From Acinetobacter sp. NIPH 298 (GTDB lineage Bacteria; Pseudomonadota; Gammaproteobacteria; Pseudomonadales; Moraxellaceae): a stretch of DNA of 64,000 bases. Under the pieces are notes generated by a model. That model was not told the DNA's origin, searched no databases, and was given only the letters and a program-made list of their open reading frames with translations. Shown here piece after piece: positions 1-9,247 of the stretch. Every line of letters starts with the position of its first letter. Within the stretch, counting starts at the first letter, position 1. The stretch is from the NCBI RefSeq assembly GCF_000369505.1, contig NZ_KB850054.1, positions 434,001 to 498,000 on the forward strand, given 5' to 3'. The position numbers and the translations under genes were made by a program.

Positions 1-543
1 GTTCGTCAGGAGTGGATTCAACGCATGCTTGATCAGGATGGTGAATATCCTGATGGCGGTGGTCGCGAAGCGTGGTTACGTTTGGCGGAAGCCGTAGGTC
101 TCAGCCGTGAGCAAGTGATTTCAGAAGAATTGGTGCTGCCGGGTGTACGCTTTGCCGTTGATGCTTATGTCAATTTCGCGCGCCGTGCCACATGGCGTGA
201 AGCTGCTAGTAGTTCGCTAACTGAATTGTTTGCACCACAAATTCATCAATCTCGTCTTGATTCGTGGCCACAGCATTACCCGTGGATTGATGATCAAGGT
301 TATGAATACTTTCGTTCTCGTCTCAGTCAGGCGCGTCGAGATGTTGAGCATGGGATGAGTATTACGCTGGATTCATTTACCACATATGAACAACAACAAC
401 GCATGTTAGAAATATTACAGTTTAAACTGGATATTTTATGGAGCATTTTAGATGCGTTGACACTGGCTCATGTGCATCATCAAGCGCCGTATCATCCTGT
501 GACGACAGAACGCGTATGGCATAAGGGGTTATTTCGTGAATAA
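1..543 (+). CDS. pqqC: PqqC, pyrroloquinoline-quinone synthase (5' end outside window)
   Basis: The frame is open from base 1, so only the last 180 residues are present. PqqC carries out the final ring closure and eight-electron oxidation that gives the redox cofactor PQQ, in the cytoplasm and without a metal. The visible part carries the family stretch [19 protein letters not shown], which holds a conserved Tyr and Arg of the PqqC active site, and a C-terminal [10 protein letters not shown] helix. The stop overlaps the GTG start of pqqD by 8 bases, and pqqE follows, which fixes the identity. pqqA and pqqB are expected upstream of the window. Nothing suggests damage. In Acinetobacter PQQ serves the periplasmic glucose dehydrogenase (known for the genus, not seen here). 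Confidence 0.96.
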   Translation, partial: VRQEWIQRMLDQDGEYPDGGGREAWLRLAEAVGLSREQVISEELVLPGVRFAVDAYVNFARRATWREAASSSLTELFAPQIHQSRLDSWPQHYPWIDDQGYEYFRSRLSQARRDVEHGMSITLDSFTTYEQQQRMLEILQFKLDILWSILDALTLAHVHHQAPYHPVTTERVWHKGLFRE

Positions 544-820
544 AGCAGCATTTGATTTAAAGCTGATCCCAACTTGGCGACAAGGTTATCGTTTTCAGTT
601 TGAACCTGCTCAAAATGGTTTTGTGATTTTGTATCCAGAAGGCATGATCAAACTGAATGAAAGTGCAGGGGCAATTGGTCAGTATATTGATGGGCAGAAC
701 AATGTCTCTGCGATTATTGCCGAATTAAAACAACAGTTTGGTGATATTGCTGACATTGAGCAAGATGTGGTTGATTATATGTTAGTTGCTCAGCAGCAAC
801 ATTGGATTGATTTACGATGA
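536..820 (+). CDS. pqqD: PqqD, PqqA peptide chaperone
   Basis: A 94-residue protein of the PqqD / RiPP recognition element fold. It binds the PqqA precursor peptide and presents it to the radical SAM enzyme PqqE. The family pattern is visible: [19 protein letters not shown] (residues about 29-47), then a helical half with [11 protein letters not shown] and a hydrophobic C-terminus. It starts with GTG at 536, inside the end of pqqC. Its stop overlaps the pqqE start by 4 bases (ATGA), so the three genes are probably translationally coupled. The start is set by overlap and the usual family length of about 90 residues; no other good start is nearby. Confidence 0.95.
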   Translation: MNKAAFDLKLIPTWRQGYRFQFEPAQNGFVILYPEGMIKLNESAGAIGQYIDGQNNVSAIIAELKQQFGDIADIEQDVVDYMLVAQQQHWIDLR

Positions 821-1977
821 CCGAAGGTGTCGGTTTGCCTTTATGGTTGTTAGCGGAGCTGACCTATCGTTGTCCGTTGCAATGCCCATATTGTTCAAAC
901 CCTTTGGATTATGCACAGCATAAGCATGAATTGACCACACAAGAGTGGTTCGACGTGTTTGATCAAGCACGTCAGATGGGGGCGGTGCAACTGGGCTTTT
1001 CTGGTGGTGAGCCGTTGGTGCGTCAGGATTTGGAACAATTGGTTGCACACGCACATCAACAAGGCTTTTATACCAACCTGATTACCTCTGGTATGGGGCT
1101 GACTGAACAACGAATTGCGGGTCTGAAACAGGCAGGTCTTGATCATATTCAAGTCAGCTTTCAAGCCAGTGATGCGGTGGTCAATGATGCCTTGGCAGGT
1201 TCCAAACATGCTTTTGATCAGAAGTATCAGATGTGCCGACTGATCAAGCAGTATGATTATCCGATGGTCCTGAATTTTGTGATCCATCGGCATAATATTG
1301 ATCAAATTGAACAGATTATCGAACTTTGTCTTGAGCTTAATGCCGATACCGTGGAGTTAGCGATTTGTCAGTTTTATGGTTGGGCTTTCTTAAATCGGCA
1401 AGGTTTATTGCCGACGCAAGAACAACTGATTCGTGCAGAACAAATCACCAATCAATATCGAGAAAAATTACGCCAGCAAAATCATCCGTGTAAGTTGATT
1501 TTTGTGGTGCCCGATTATTATGAAGAGCGTCCCAAAGCCTGTATGAATGGCTGGGGGAAAATTTTCTTTACCGTTGCACCTGACGGCCTTGCGCTTCCGT
1601 GTCATGCAGCGCGACAACTGCCGATTGCTTTCCCCAATGTTCGTGAGCACAGCCTGTCCGAAATTTGGTATGAATCGACTGGTTTTAATCATTTTCGGGG
1701 TGATGCTTGGATGCCTGAAAGTTGCCGAAGTTGCCCAGATAAAGCGCGCGATTTTGGTGGATGTCGCTGTCAGGCCTATATGTTGACAGGGGATGCTGCC
1801 AATGCAGATCCCGTCTGTGGCAAATCGCCGTATCATCCACTGATTGAACAAGCACGTTTGGAAAGTCATCAAGATTCATCGCTCGAACAATTGCTATTTC
1901 GCAACAGTAAAAATTCCAAACGATTTATAGCTCGACAGCTTATTCCTGTTCAAAATATTCTAGATGAATCATTGTGA
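817..1977 (+). CDS. pqqE: PqqE, radical SAM PqqA peptide cyclase
   Basis: A 386-residue radical SAM enzyme that makes the Glu-Tyr carbon-carbon crosslink in PqqA, the first committed step to PQQ. The N-terminal [4Fe-4S] motif is C19-x3-C23-x2-C26, followed by a TIM-barrel with [10 protein letters not shown] (SAM-binding GGE motif). The C-terminal SPASM-type region has the expected cysteines: [29 protein letters not shown] and DPVCGKS, which bind auxiliary clusters. Length matches the family. It overlaps pqqD at its start and the M19 dipeptidase at its end, so all four genes look like one transcript. Confidence 0.97.
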   Translation: MTEGVGLPLWLLAELTYRCPLQCPYCSNPLDYAQHKHELTTQEWFDVFDQARQMGAVQLGFSGGEPLVRQDLEQLVAHAHQQGFYTNLITSGMGLTEQRIAGLKQAGLDHIQVSFQASDAVVNDALAGSKHAFDQKYQMCRLIKQYDYPMVLNFVIHRHNIDQIEQIIELCLELNADTVELAICQFYGWAFLNRQGLLPTQEQLIRAEQITNQYREKLRQQNHPCKLIFVVPDYYEERPKACMNGWGKIFFTVAPDGLALPCHAARQLPIAFPNVREHSLSEIWYESTGFNHFRGDAWMPESCRSCPDKARDFGGCRCQAYMLTGDAANADPVCGKSPYHPLIEQARLESHQDSSLEQLLFRNSKNSKRFIARQLIPVQNILDESL

Positions 1978-3041
1978 TGGAAGCGATCAGCATAAATCTC
2001 GGCAACATGCCCATTTTTGATGGTCATAATGATGCGCTAACACGGCTATGGCTCAGTGATGACCCTGATCCCGTGCATGCTTTTATTCATCAGCGGCTCG
2101 CAGGACATATGGATTTAAAACGTTGTCAACAAGCAGGTTTTGTTGGCGGAATGTTTGCAATTTTCCTACCGCCATACGCCTATGTAAAACAACATCATCC
2201 GAATAAATTATTTGACCCACGTGCGACTGATTTTAGCCAGCAGCAGATTGAGCAGATTTGTTTAGAACAATTGAACTTAGCTCAACAGTTAGCGCAACGC
2301 TCTCATGACATTCAAATTTGTACATCGGTTGAGGAGATTCAGCGTTGTCGTGCGCAGCAAAAGTTAGCGATGGTACTGCACATGGAAGGTGCGGAATCTT
2401 TACAGCACAATCCAGATTTGCTTGATGTGTTTTATCAGGCAGGGCTACGCAGCATTGGGCCACTGTGGAATAGACCGAGTCGGTTTGGTCATGGCTTGAA
2501 TGCAAAGTTCCCACATTCACCTGACACGGGCGCAGGACTTACGGTGGAGGGCAAAGCTTTTCTACAGCGTTGTGCTGATCGAAAAATCGTTGTGGATGTG
2601 TCCCACATGAATGAACGTGCCTTTTGGGATAGCGTCGATATTTTACAGCAGCCGATAGTAGCAACGCATTCCAACGCTCATGCTTTATGTCCGCAGGCAC
2701 GAAATTTGACCGATGCACAATTGAAAGCCATCCGTGATAGTCAAGGAATGGTGGGCATCAATTTTGACGTGGCATTTTTACGTGCGGATGGGCAGCGTAA
2801 CGCCGATACACCGATTGATGTGATTTTAGATCATCTGGACTATATGATGGATCGGCTTGGTGAAGAGTATATTGGTTTTGGTTCAGACTTCGATGGCGCA
2901 TTGATCAGTACAGAACTTGAAGATGTCACAGGTATCTCCAAGCTGATTGAGCGAATGCAGCAGCGTCATTATTCAAGTGAATTGATTGAAAAACTGTGCT
3001 GGCGTAACTGGCTAGATGTACTGAATCGAATTTGGCTTTAG
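1974..3041 (+). CDS. M19-family membrane/renal-type dipeptidase at the end of the pqq operon
   Basis: A 355-residue zinc peptidase of the renal dipeptidase family (M19). It shows the metal-binding [12 protein letters not shown] near the N-terminus, VLHMEGAE (bridging Glu), [13 protein letters not shown] and [15 protein letters not shown] (metal His residues and the family signature), and GFGSDFDGA near the end. No signal peptide is visible, so a cytoplasmic enzyme is likely. The start is GTG 1974 or ATG 1977; both overlap the pqqE stop, which points to coupling with PQQ synthesis. A similar dipeptidase-like gene has been described downstream of the Acinetobacter calcoaceticus pqq genes. A role in trimming PqqA-derived peptide is inference; a general dipeptidase is the conservative reading. 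Confidence 0.88.
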   Translation: MMEAISINLGNMPIFDGHNDALTRLWLSDDPDPVHAFIHQRLAGHMDLKRCQQAGFVGGMFAIFLPPYAYVKQHHPNKLFDPRATDFSQQQIEQICLEQLNLAQQLAQRSHDIQICTSVEEIQRCRAQQKLAMVLHMEGAESLQHNPDLLDVFYQAGLRSIGPLWNRPSRFGHGLNAKFPHSPDTGAGLTVEGKAFLQRCADRKIVVDVSHMNERAFWDSVDILQQPIVATHSNAHALCPQARNLTDAQLKAIRDSQGMVGINFDVAFLRADGQRNADTPIDVILDHLDYMMDRLGEEYIGFGSDFDGALISTELEDVTGISKLIERMQQRHYSSELIEKLCWRNWLDVLNRIWL

Positions 3042-3056
3042 CAAGAGAGAAGAAGA

Positions 3057-3254
3057 TTAATCTTCATACTCATCTTCACCACGTTTTACATCAGCTTGAG
3101 GCGACTCTTGGGTTGGGATTTTATATTCATCGCTTGCCCAAGCACCTAAATCAATCATTTTACAGCGTTCAGAGCAGAAAGGACGGAATGCGTTGCCTTC
3201 CCAAGTGCTAGCTTCTCCACAACGCGGGCAGGGAAAGGTACGAGGTATAGACAT
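3057..3254 (-). CDS. yacG: YacG, zinc-finger DNA gyrase inhibitor
   Basis: A 65-residue protein with the YacG zinc-ribbon: C9-P-R-C12 and C27-S-E-R-C31 (C-x2-C, 14 residues, C-x3-C), then [17 protein letters not shown] and an acidic tail. YacG proteins bind GyrB and inhibit gyrase in E. coli. The gene is convergent with the M19 dipeptidase, with 15 bases between the stops; a perfect 14-bp palindrome (3052-3065) covers the stop region. It stands alone here, away from its common partners coaE and pilD. The length is normal for the family. Confidence 0.93.
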   Translation of the reverse strand: MSIPRTFPCPRCGEASTWEGNAFRPFCSERCKMIDLGAWASDEYKIPTQESPQADVKRGEDEYED

Positions 3255-3345
3255 AGAAAATTCCTAAGAGGTGAAACAAATAGATTAGGCAAAAGTAAAG
3301 TCACTTGATAGACTTATGCCGATTTATAGATAGTTTGATGGGATT

Positions 3346-3990
3346 ATGTCGATTCGTCAATTTCAAGCACAACGCATGCAAGCACCACGTGATTTTATCA
3401 CAATTCCAAACACCCCGATCTGTGTCGAAATAGGTGCGGGAAAAGGCAAACATGCGCTGTTATTTACTGCCCAAAATCCACAAACAGCATTGTATGCGAT
3501 TGAACGTACCAAAGAAAAATTTGTGGCCATGCAAAAACAGCATCAGCTTGAGCCTCGTGACCACTTACATTCTATTCATGCCGATGCATTGCCTTGGGTG
3601 GTACATGCTTTGTTTCCTGCTCAGGTAGAACAATTTTTCATTCTTTATCCAAATCCAGAACCGCATAACCCAGCACAGCGTTGGTTGAATATGCCGTTCT
3701 TTGAGTTTTTACTATCGCGTATTCAAGCCAATGGCACGATTACCTTGGCGAGTAATATTCCTGAATATATTGCTGAAGCAGAGCAGCAGTTAATTGACGT
3801 GTGGAAGCTACCATATCAGAAACAAAAAATTGCAGCGGATTCTGCGCGAACGCATTTTGAAATCAAATATTTAGAACGTGGTGAGCTTTGCCAGCAATTG
3901 ATTATCACTAAACCTGAAGCTTATACAACTCGCTTTGATGATTTTGCACCTTTACAAGGACAAAACGCGCAAGAGAAACGTGATGCCTAA
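3346..3990 (+). CDS. TrmB-like SAM-dependent methyltransferase
   Basis: A 214-residue class I methyltransferase. The SAM motif is VEIGAGKGKHALLF (residues about 27-40), followed by ALYAIERTKEKF, as in tRNA (guanine-46-N7) methyltransferase TrmB. The position of the TrmB catalytic motif (normally DPWPKKRH) reads YPNPEPHNPAQRW, so the Trp and the basic tract are replaced. The C-terminus keeps the TrmB-like TLASNIPEYIAEAEQ and the T-x-FE-like stretch ARTHFEIKYLERG. I therefore call it a TrmB relative, possibly a paralogue with a changed substrate; a second, canonical trmB could lie elsewhere in the genome. It overlaps the following flavoprotein gene by 8 bases. Confidence 0.72.
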   Translation: MSIRQFQAQRMQAPRDFITIPNTPICVEIGAGKGKHALLFTAQNPQTALYAIERTKEKFVAMQKQHQLEPRDHLHSIHADALPWVVHALFPAQVEQFFILYPNPEPHNPAQRWLNMPFFEFLLSRIQANGTITLASNIPEYIAEAEQQLIDVWKLPYQKQKIAADSARTHFEIKYLERGELCQQLIITKPEAYTTRFDDFAPLQGQNAQEKRDA

Positions 3991-5179
3991 GCGGGTTGCA
4001 ATTATTGGCGCAGGACCAGCAGGCTTAATGGCGGCTGAAGTTCTCAGTCAATATGGTTATGAAATCGAAGTATTTGAACAAAAACCTTCTGCTGCGCGAA
4101 AGTTTCTCATGGCCGGCAAAACGGGCTTGAACATCTCACATGCTGAGCCGATGACGCACTTTTTACAGCGTTATGATCATGCCGAATGGTTAGCGCCTTG
4201 GGTCAAACAATGGGATGCAAAGTGGATTCAAGACTGGATGCAAGGTTTGGGTATTGAATCCTATATCGGTAGTTCAGGTCGGGTGTTTCCTGTAGAAATG
4301 AAAGCAGCTCCTTTGCTTCGGGCTTGGTTAAAACGATTGATGGTGGATGGCGTCAAATTTCACTATCGACATCGTTGTGTTAGTTTATCCAATAATCAAT
4401 TGACCATCGAAAATCAAAGTCAACGTTTTACAGCAGCTTATGATGCGATTGTATTGGCCTGTGGAGCGGTGTCATGGTCGCAACTGGGTAGCGATGGTCT
4501 ATGGCAGCAATGGTTGTCGAATGATGAGATAGAGCCTTTCCAAGCCAGCAATGCTGGTGTATTGAAAGCATGGTCGCCATTTATGCAGGATTGTTTTGGG
4601 CAGCCACTCAAACGCGTTGATGCGTGGGTAGAGTCAGCGCAGAAGACACACGGTGATATCGTAATCACGCACTATGGTTTTGAAAGTGGTGTGATTTATA
4701 AACTGGGTCGTGATTTAAGAAGAAAAATTTCTCAGAATCAAGAATTAGCACTTTATTTAGATTTGCTGCCCGATGTAAGTCTTGAACAATTAGAAAAGAA
4801 ACTACAAGCAAATAAAAAACAGTCACTCACCAATATTTGGCGTAAAGCAGGTTTGGATCAAGTCAAAATCAATCTCCTTCGTGAAGTGGTTGAAAAAAGC
4901 CTATGGTCAGATGCAAAACAGATGGCACAGCAGATTAAACATCTCAGCATTACTCTTGATGGATTCCGTCCAATAGAGGAGGCGATTAGCTGTGCAGGTG
5001 GAGTCAAACAAGCGGTGCTGTCGCCAAAACTACAATTGCAATCAAATCCGTATGTGTTCTGCTGTGGTGAAATGCTGGATTGGGATGCACCAACAGGTGG
5101 CTATTTACTGACGGCGTGTTTTGCAACTGGGCGTGCCGCGGGCGAAGGTGTGCATCATCTTGTGAGCAAACTCATTTAA
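3983..5179 (+). CDS. NAD(P)/FAD-dependent oxidoreductase, HI0933/PP_4765-type flavoprotein
   Basis: A 398-residue flavoprotein starting at ATG 3983 with MPKRVAIIGAGPAGLMAAEVL, a textbook dinucleotide-binding GxGxxG fold. Downstream are KFLMAGKTGLNISHAEP (family signature GKTGLN), ACGAVSWSQLGSDG, and the C-terminal FAD motif DWDAPTGGYLLTACFATGRAAG. This matches the HI0933-like group, in particular the PP_4765 type. The substrate is unknown. A longer in-frame start at 3935 would bury it deep in the methyltransferase gene and add an unlikely N-terminus, so it was rejected. The 8-base overlap suggests coupling with the TrmB-like gene, a possible hint of an RNA-modification or redox link (inference). 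Confidence 0.85.
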   Translation: MPKRVAIIGAGPAGLMAAEVLSQYGYEIEVFEQKPSAARKFLMAGKTGLNISHAEPMTHFLQRYDHAEWLAPWVKQWDAKWIQDWMQGLGIESYIGSSGRVFPVEMKAAPLLRAWLKRLMVDGVKFHYRHRCVSLSNNQLTIENQSQRFTAAYDAIVLACGAVSWSQLGSDGLWQQWLSNDEIEPFQASNAGVLKAWSPFMQDCFGQPLKRVDAWVESAQKTHGDIVITHYGFESGVIYKLGRDLRRKISQNQELALYLDLLPDVSLEQLEKKLQANKKQSLTNIWRKAGLDQVKINLLREVVEKSLWSDAKQMAQQIKHLSITLDGFRPIEEAISCAGGVKQAVLSPKLQLQSNPYVFCCGEMLDWDAPTGGYLLTACFATGRAAGEGVHHLVSKLI

Positions 5180-5304
5180 GATGATGTTTTGCAAAGCATT
5201 GCTTAAATTTTGTGTATTTTTCATGTTCTAAATATTCTTTATTTTCGGGTGTTGGCGGGTTTTTTGCACTGTTGAGATTTATCATTTTGGTTGATGAATT
5301 TACG

Positions 5305-6567
5305 ATGTGGCAAAAGCTTAAATCCAGTTTATTTCTTCAGGTGGTTCTGGCATTAATTCTTGGGATTATTGTTGGTATCAGCTTTCACGATTTCTCTTTA
5401 GCATTGAAGCCTTTAGGCGATGGCTTTATTTCTCTAATCAAAATGTTGATTGCACCGATTGTTTTTTGTGTGGTAGTGCTTGGTCTATATGGTGCCAATG
5501 ACATCAAGAAAATGGGAAAGGTCGGTGCAAAAACGATTTTATATTTTGAGATTGTGACCAGTATTGCGCTGGTGTTGGGGATCGTCATTGCTTATGTATT
5601 TAAACCTGGTGTCGGGATGAATATCGATATCAGTAAACTCGACGGAAAGGACCTCAGTGTTTATACCGAGCGAGCACATACGATGGGTACGGGATCCGAT
5701 TTTCTTCTACACATTATTCCAAAAACCTTTGTTGATGCATTTGCCAGTGGTGACATTTTACAAGTTTTACTGATTGCGATTTTGTTTGGTATTGCACTCT
5801 TGTTGATCCCAAAACATTTGGGTGATTTGGTCTGTCAGGCACTTGAAGCATTTTCTGAAGTATTCTTTAAAATGATGGGCTTGATCATACGGCTAGCACC
5901 AATTGGGGTGTTGGGTTCAGTGGCATATACCACCGCAAAGTTTGGTGTCGATTCACTGCTTCAACTCGGTTATCTGGTGTTGTTGTTTTATGTGACTTGT
6001 ATTTTATTTGTGCTGATTATCTTAGGTGGGATTCTTAAATTTGCAGGGTTAAATATTTTTAAATTCCTGAATTATTTTAAAGAAGAGTTGTCCATCGTAT
6101 TGGGTACTGCATCTTCTGATTCTGTTCTGCCACAGATTATGAAAAAGCTCAAAAATCTAGGGATTAAGGATTCCACAGTTGGTTTAGTGATCCCAACGGG
6201 TTACTCATTTAATTTAGACGGATTTTCTATTTATTTAACACTGGGTGTGATTTTTATCGCTCAGGCCTGCAATATTGATCTATCCATGCACGATCTTCTG
6301 GCTATTTTACTGGTGTCATTGGTGACCTCAAAAGGTGCACATGGTATTCCTGGCTCTGCATTGGTTATTCTGGCAGCCACTTTGTCGGTCATTCCGAGTC
6401 TTCCAACCATAGGTTTAGTGTTGTTATTATCCGTGGATTGGTTTATCGGGATTGTACGTGCTTGTACCAATCTGATCGGAAACTGTGTGGCTACAGTCGC
6501 AATCGCGCATTGGGAAAAGGATATTGATCATGCACGTGCACGGGCAGTATTGGATCAAAAGGTTTAG
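5305..6567 (+). CDS. Dicarboxylate/amino acid:cation symporter (DctA/GltP family)
   Basis: A 420-residue inner-membrane carrier of the DAACS family. It has about eight membrane helices plus the family re-entrant hairpins. Diagnostic stretches are FISLIKMLIAPIVFCVVVLG near the N-terminus, LGTASSDSVLPQIMKKL (serine-rich hairpin), VIPTGYSFNLDGFSIYLTL (the NLDG cation/substrate motif), and SKGAHGIPGSALVIL. Substrates for this family are C4-dicarboxylates or acidic/neutral amino acids with Na+ or H+. The start ATG 5305 gives the usual MWQKLKSSLFLQVVLALILG N-terminus; the frame stays open 31 codons upstream but without an ATG near a ribosome site. It is a single-gene unit. Confidence 0.9.
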   Translation: MWQKLKSSLFLQVVLALILGIIVGISFHDFSLALKPLGDGFISLIKMLIAPIVFCVVVLGLYGANDIKKMGKVGAKTILYFEIVTSIALVLGIVIAYVFKPGVGMNIDISKLDGKDLSVYTERAHTMGTGSDFLLHIIPKTFVDAFASGDILQVLLIAILFGIALLLIPKHLGDLVCQALEAFSEVFFKMMGLIIRLAPIGVLGSVAYTTAKFGVDSLLQLGYLVLLFYVTCILFVLIILGGILKFAGLNIFKFLNYFKEELSIVLGTASSDSVLPQIMKKLKNLGIKDSTVGLVIPTGYSFNLDGFSIYLTLGVIFIAQACNIDLSMHDLLAILLVSLVTSKGAHGIPGSALVILAATLSVIPSLPTIGLVLLLSVDWFIGIVRACTNLIGNCVATVAIAHWEKDIDHARARAVLDQKV

Positions 6568-6695
6568 CTGGCGCTTTATTTTGAGAAGAATAGTTTGAGT
6601 AAATTGAAAAGTCTCATCTAAATGCTATTCACGATTTGCATGGTGTGCTGATCTCGCCTATATTTTTACGTGAAAATTCATTTAAGGAATAAGAA

Positions 6696-7106
6696 ATGTC
6701 TCAGACTACACCTGTATATCAAGGTCGTTGTTTATGTGATGGGATTCATTATGAGATTCACGGTGAAATTGGCGAGATCATCCAATGTCATTGTCAACGT
6801 TGCCGTAAAGCCAATGGAACCGCTTTTGCGACCAATGCACCGATTAACAGTGCAGATTTTAAAATTATACAAGGCGAGAATTTAATTAAAAAGTTTGCAA
6901 CAGCAGGTGTTTACCGTTGGTTTTGTGGAGAATGTGGTTCGCCATTGATTAGTTCGCGCGATGCACAGCCAGAGCTTTACCGCCTAAGAATCGGTACCTT
7001 AGATACGCCTTTACAGCAAAAACCGAGTATGCACATCTTCACTGCATCCAAAGCCGAGTGGGACTGCATAGCCGATGATTTACCACAATATGCTGAACGT
7101 CCTTAA
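6696..7106 (+). CDS. GFA-family (CENP-V/GFA domain) zinc protein
   Basis: A 136-residue protein of the glutathione-dependent formaldehyde-activating / CENP-V fold. The zinc ligands are visible: CLCDGIHYE (about residues 13-21), CHCQRCRKANG (about 33-43), and FCGECGSPL (about 73-81). The name GFA comes from a Paracoccus enzyme; most members have no proven activity, so I call the family and not the reaction. An AAGGAATAAGAA ribosome site precedes the ATG at 6696. The next gene, a flavin-reductase-like protein, follows after 15 bases, so the two are probably one transcript. Confidence 0.85.
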   Translation: MSQTTPVYQGRCLCDGIHYEIHGEIGEIIQCHCQRCRKANGTAFATNAPINSADFKIIQGENLIKKFATAGVYRWFCGECGSPLISSRDAQPELYRLRIGTLDTPLQQKPSMHIFTASKAEWDCIADDLPQYAERP

Positions 7107-7121
7107 ACGAAGTATCTGATT

Positions 7122-7724
7122 ATGATTTTTGAGACATCGAAATTAGAGGCAAATGAAATCTATAGATTATTGGTGGGCGGAATTACCCCTCGACCGATTG
7201 CGTGGATAAGCACTGTATCTGCTGATGGGGTTGCCAATATCGCACCCTATTCATTTTTTAATGTAGCCAGTTGCAATCCGCCTATTCTTTGGTATTCGCA
7301 AGTAAATCCAAGAACTGGCAATGATAAAGATACCTTAAGAAATTTGATCGACACCAAAGCGTGTGTGGTACATATCGTCAATGCTCAGTTACTTGAAAAG
7401 ATGAATTTGACATGTGCTTCACTTCCATCGGAACAAAGTGAATTTGATTTTGCTGAGATTGAATCCTGTCCAAGCCATCAAGTGCAGCCTTTGTCGGTCA
7501 AAGATTCTATGATTCGATACGAGTGTCATCTAAGAGAAGTGATTCAACTGAGCACGTTGCCATCGGGTGGAACAGTCGCTTTGCTTGATGTGAAATCCAT
7601 ATATGTGGATGATCGCTTATGGGATGGCAAAATGATTGATCAACAGCAACTCGACAGTGTCGGGAAAATGGGTGGTGATTTTTATAGTTTGAGCACTGAA
7701 TTGCGAACACTTAAACGACCATAA
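7122..7724 (+). CDS. Flavin reductase-like, FMN-binding split-barrel protein
   Basis: A 200-residue protein. The N-terminal half has the flavin reductase-like signature: YRLLVGGITPRPIAWIST (about residues 14-31), then ANIAPYSFFNVASCNPP, which forms the FMN pocket. Relatives reduce flavin with NAD(P)H for two-component oxygenases or act as FMN-binding proteins of unknown substrate. No oxygenase gene is adjacent, so the partner is unknown. It is followed by a clear terminator at 7739-7768 and is convergent with the YcaQ-like gene. Confidence 0.85.
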   Translation: MIFETSKLEANEIYRLLVGGITPRPIAWISTVSADGVANIAPYSFFNVASCNPPILWYSQVNPRTGNDKDTLRNLIDTKACVVHIVNAQLLEKMNLTCASLPSEQSEFDFAEIESCPSHQVQPLSVKDSMIRYECHLREVIQLSTLPSGGTVALLDVKSIYVDDRLWDGKMIDQQQLDSVGKMGGDFYSLSTELRTLKRP

Positions 7725-7738
7725 AACAGTGGGTAGAG

Positions 7739-7768
7739 TAGGAGCTGAGACACCTCCTATTTTTTATT
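7739..7768 (+). terminator. Rho-independent terminator after the GFA/flavin reductase pair
   Basis: Stem taggag (7739-7744) pairs with ctccta (7754-7759) around a 9-base loop, followed by a T-rich run. It overlaps the 3' end of the convergent YcaQ-like gene. Confidence 0.7.
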
Positions 7769-9011
7769 TTATTGTTAAGGTTTCATTTTCAAACTGAATG
7801 TTATCCCAGCCATTTTTAATAAACTCATGAATCGTACTTGATAATTCAATTGGGCTAATACGTGATATATAAATTGATTGGCAGTGATTAAAAAGTACAA
7901 AACGATGTAGTGTTTTTAGAAAAGGTATTAACCACAATGCGATATCAATTTCTGTATTTTCAATATGCAGATGAATTAACTCAAACTGAGCGCTTTTACG
8001 GTGAGCTTTACAATCCACCCGACCAATAAAAACATCACCAAATAAAATAGGCAAACAAAAATATCCATATTTTCTTTTTGCTTGCGGCGTGTAACATTCA
8101 AGACGAAAATCAAAGTCAAAGCAGGTTTTTACGCGTTCACGATGAATGATTGAGTTGTCAAAAGGTGAGAGTAAGCAAAGGTTGCTATGATCCGTGTTAT
8201 AGGTTTTTTCAAGTAAATCAGTGCGCACATAGATCGTTTGTATTTCATTTCCTTCGAACTTTTGGATGATTTTATCCTCAAGCATTTGACTTAGAATTTT
8301 TTCAACATTTTGACGTAATATTTGTCCCTTTTTTAAATGTGTTATTTGCTTAATGGTGGTAAAGCCATACGCTCTAAGATAAGTCTTGACGAGATATTCA
8401 GCGTATTCAAATGCGGTTGGTGGCGTGGTATTGATCGTACTGGGCAGCACCCTTTCACTAAGATCATAAACTTTTTCTATGCCATTTCTGGCACAAATCA
8501 TGAGATCCCCTTGCATAAAAAGCTGCTCAAGCGCGATTTTCGTTGGTTTCCAATTCCACCAACTGCTATTACTTTTACTTAAGCTTTCAAAATCTCTGGC
8601 TTTTTGCGGTCCCTCAATACGGATTTTGTCGTACACATTGTGCATGACTTGAGGATCCGCTTTAAAATAACGAGATTCACCATTTTTAATGCTTAGCATT
8701 TGCGGTAAAGCATAGCGAAAATCTTGCATGGGCAAATACGACGCAGCATGAAACCAGTATTCAAATATTTGACGTTCTGCGACTAATTGCTCAAGCAGTT
8801 GTGGCTGATAATCTGGAATTCTTGTCCAAAAAGTATGATGATGTGCCCGAGAAACCACCGATAAAGTATCAATCTGCACATATCCAAGCTGCTGTAAGGT
8901 CGAAAGAACAGCCAATTTTCCTGAGCCAAAAGGTTTTTTGTGATTCAGACCTTGCGCTTCTAATGTAATTAGTCGTAGTTTTTTTAATAGATCAGCTTGG
9001 TTAATCGTCAT
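7764..9011 (-). CDS. YcaQ/AlkX-type crosslink-repair DNA glycosylase (HTH_42 family) with HopJ-like tail
   Basis: A 415-residue winged-helix protein of the YcaQ family, whose E. coli member unhooks DNA interstrand crosslinks. The catalytic Q-x-D motif is present as Q46-I-D48 in GYVQIDTLSVVSRAHHH; HHTFWTRI, FEYWFHAASYLPM, LLSPFDNSIIHRER and YCLPILFGDVFIGRVD are further family stretches. The ATG at 9011 is chosen over one 27 bases upstream because a GAGGGA ribosome site lies 6 bases before it. The last 25 residues (7767-7841) strongly resemble the C-terminus of the HopJ-family protein encoded 2 kb away on the same strand. That is unexpected for a glycosylase and may mark a past fusion or gene conversion. 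Confidence 0.84.
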   Translation of the reverse strand: MTINQADLLKKLRLITLEAQGLNHKKPFGSGKLAVLSTLQQLGYVQIDTLSVVSRAHHHTFWTRIPDYQPQLLEQLVAERQIFEYWFHAASYLPMQDFRYALPQMLSIKNGESRYFKADPQVMHNVYDKIRIEGPQKARDFESLSKSNSSWWNWKPTKIALEQLFMQGDLMICARNGIEKVYDLSERVLPSTINTTPPTAFEYAEYLVKTYLRAYGFTTIKQITHLKKGQILRQNVEKILSQMLEDKIIQKFEGNEIQTIYVRTDLLEKTYNTDHSNLCLLSPFDNSIIHRERVKTCFDFDFRLECYTPQAKRKYGYFCLPILFGDVFIGRVDCKAHRKSAQFELIHLHIENTEIDIALWLIPFLKTLHRFVLFNHCQSIYISRISPIELSSTIHEFIKNGWDNIQFENETLTIK

Positions 9012-9152
9012 TATTTCCCTCAGGTATTTTTTATTCAAACATTTGTTATTTCGCTGAATATTACATTTCTAAATTTCACACCTTCAAGAATCATTCAGTC
9101 GAAATTGAAAAGTATTTCACGATGAGATGTGCGGTCGGTAAAGGCGTGCATT

Positions 9153-9172
9153 ATTTTATCAAGTGATAAAAT
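9153..9172. promoter_or_regulatory. Perfect 20-bp inverted repeat in a divergent promoter region
   Basis: ATTTTATCA-AG-TGATAAAAT lies between the YcaQ-like gene (minus) and the YIP1 gene (plus). A perfect 9+9 palindrome with a 2-base centre between divergent genes looks like a repressor or activator operator. No regulator is encoded next to it, so the binding protein is unknown. Confidence 0.45.
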
Positions 9173-9247
9173 GAAACTTCTTTTTCTGCGCGGCATTGGC
9201 TATTATTAGAACATAAAATATTTTAAATCAATTTATTAAGAGTATTT

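Noticed and set aside
5212..5304. N-terminal extension of the DctA-type symporter
   Set aside because: The extra 31 residues lack family similarity, and the usual MWQK start is at 5305.
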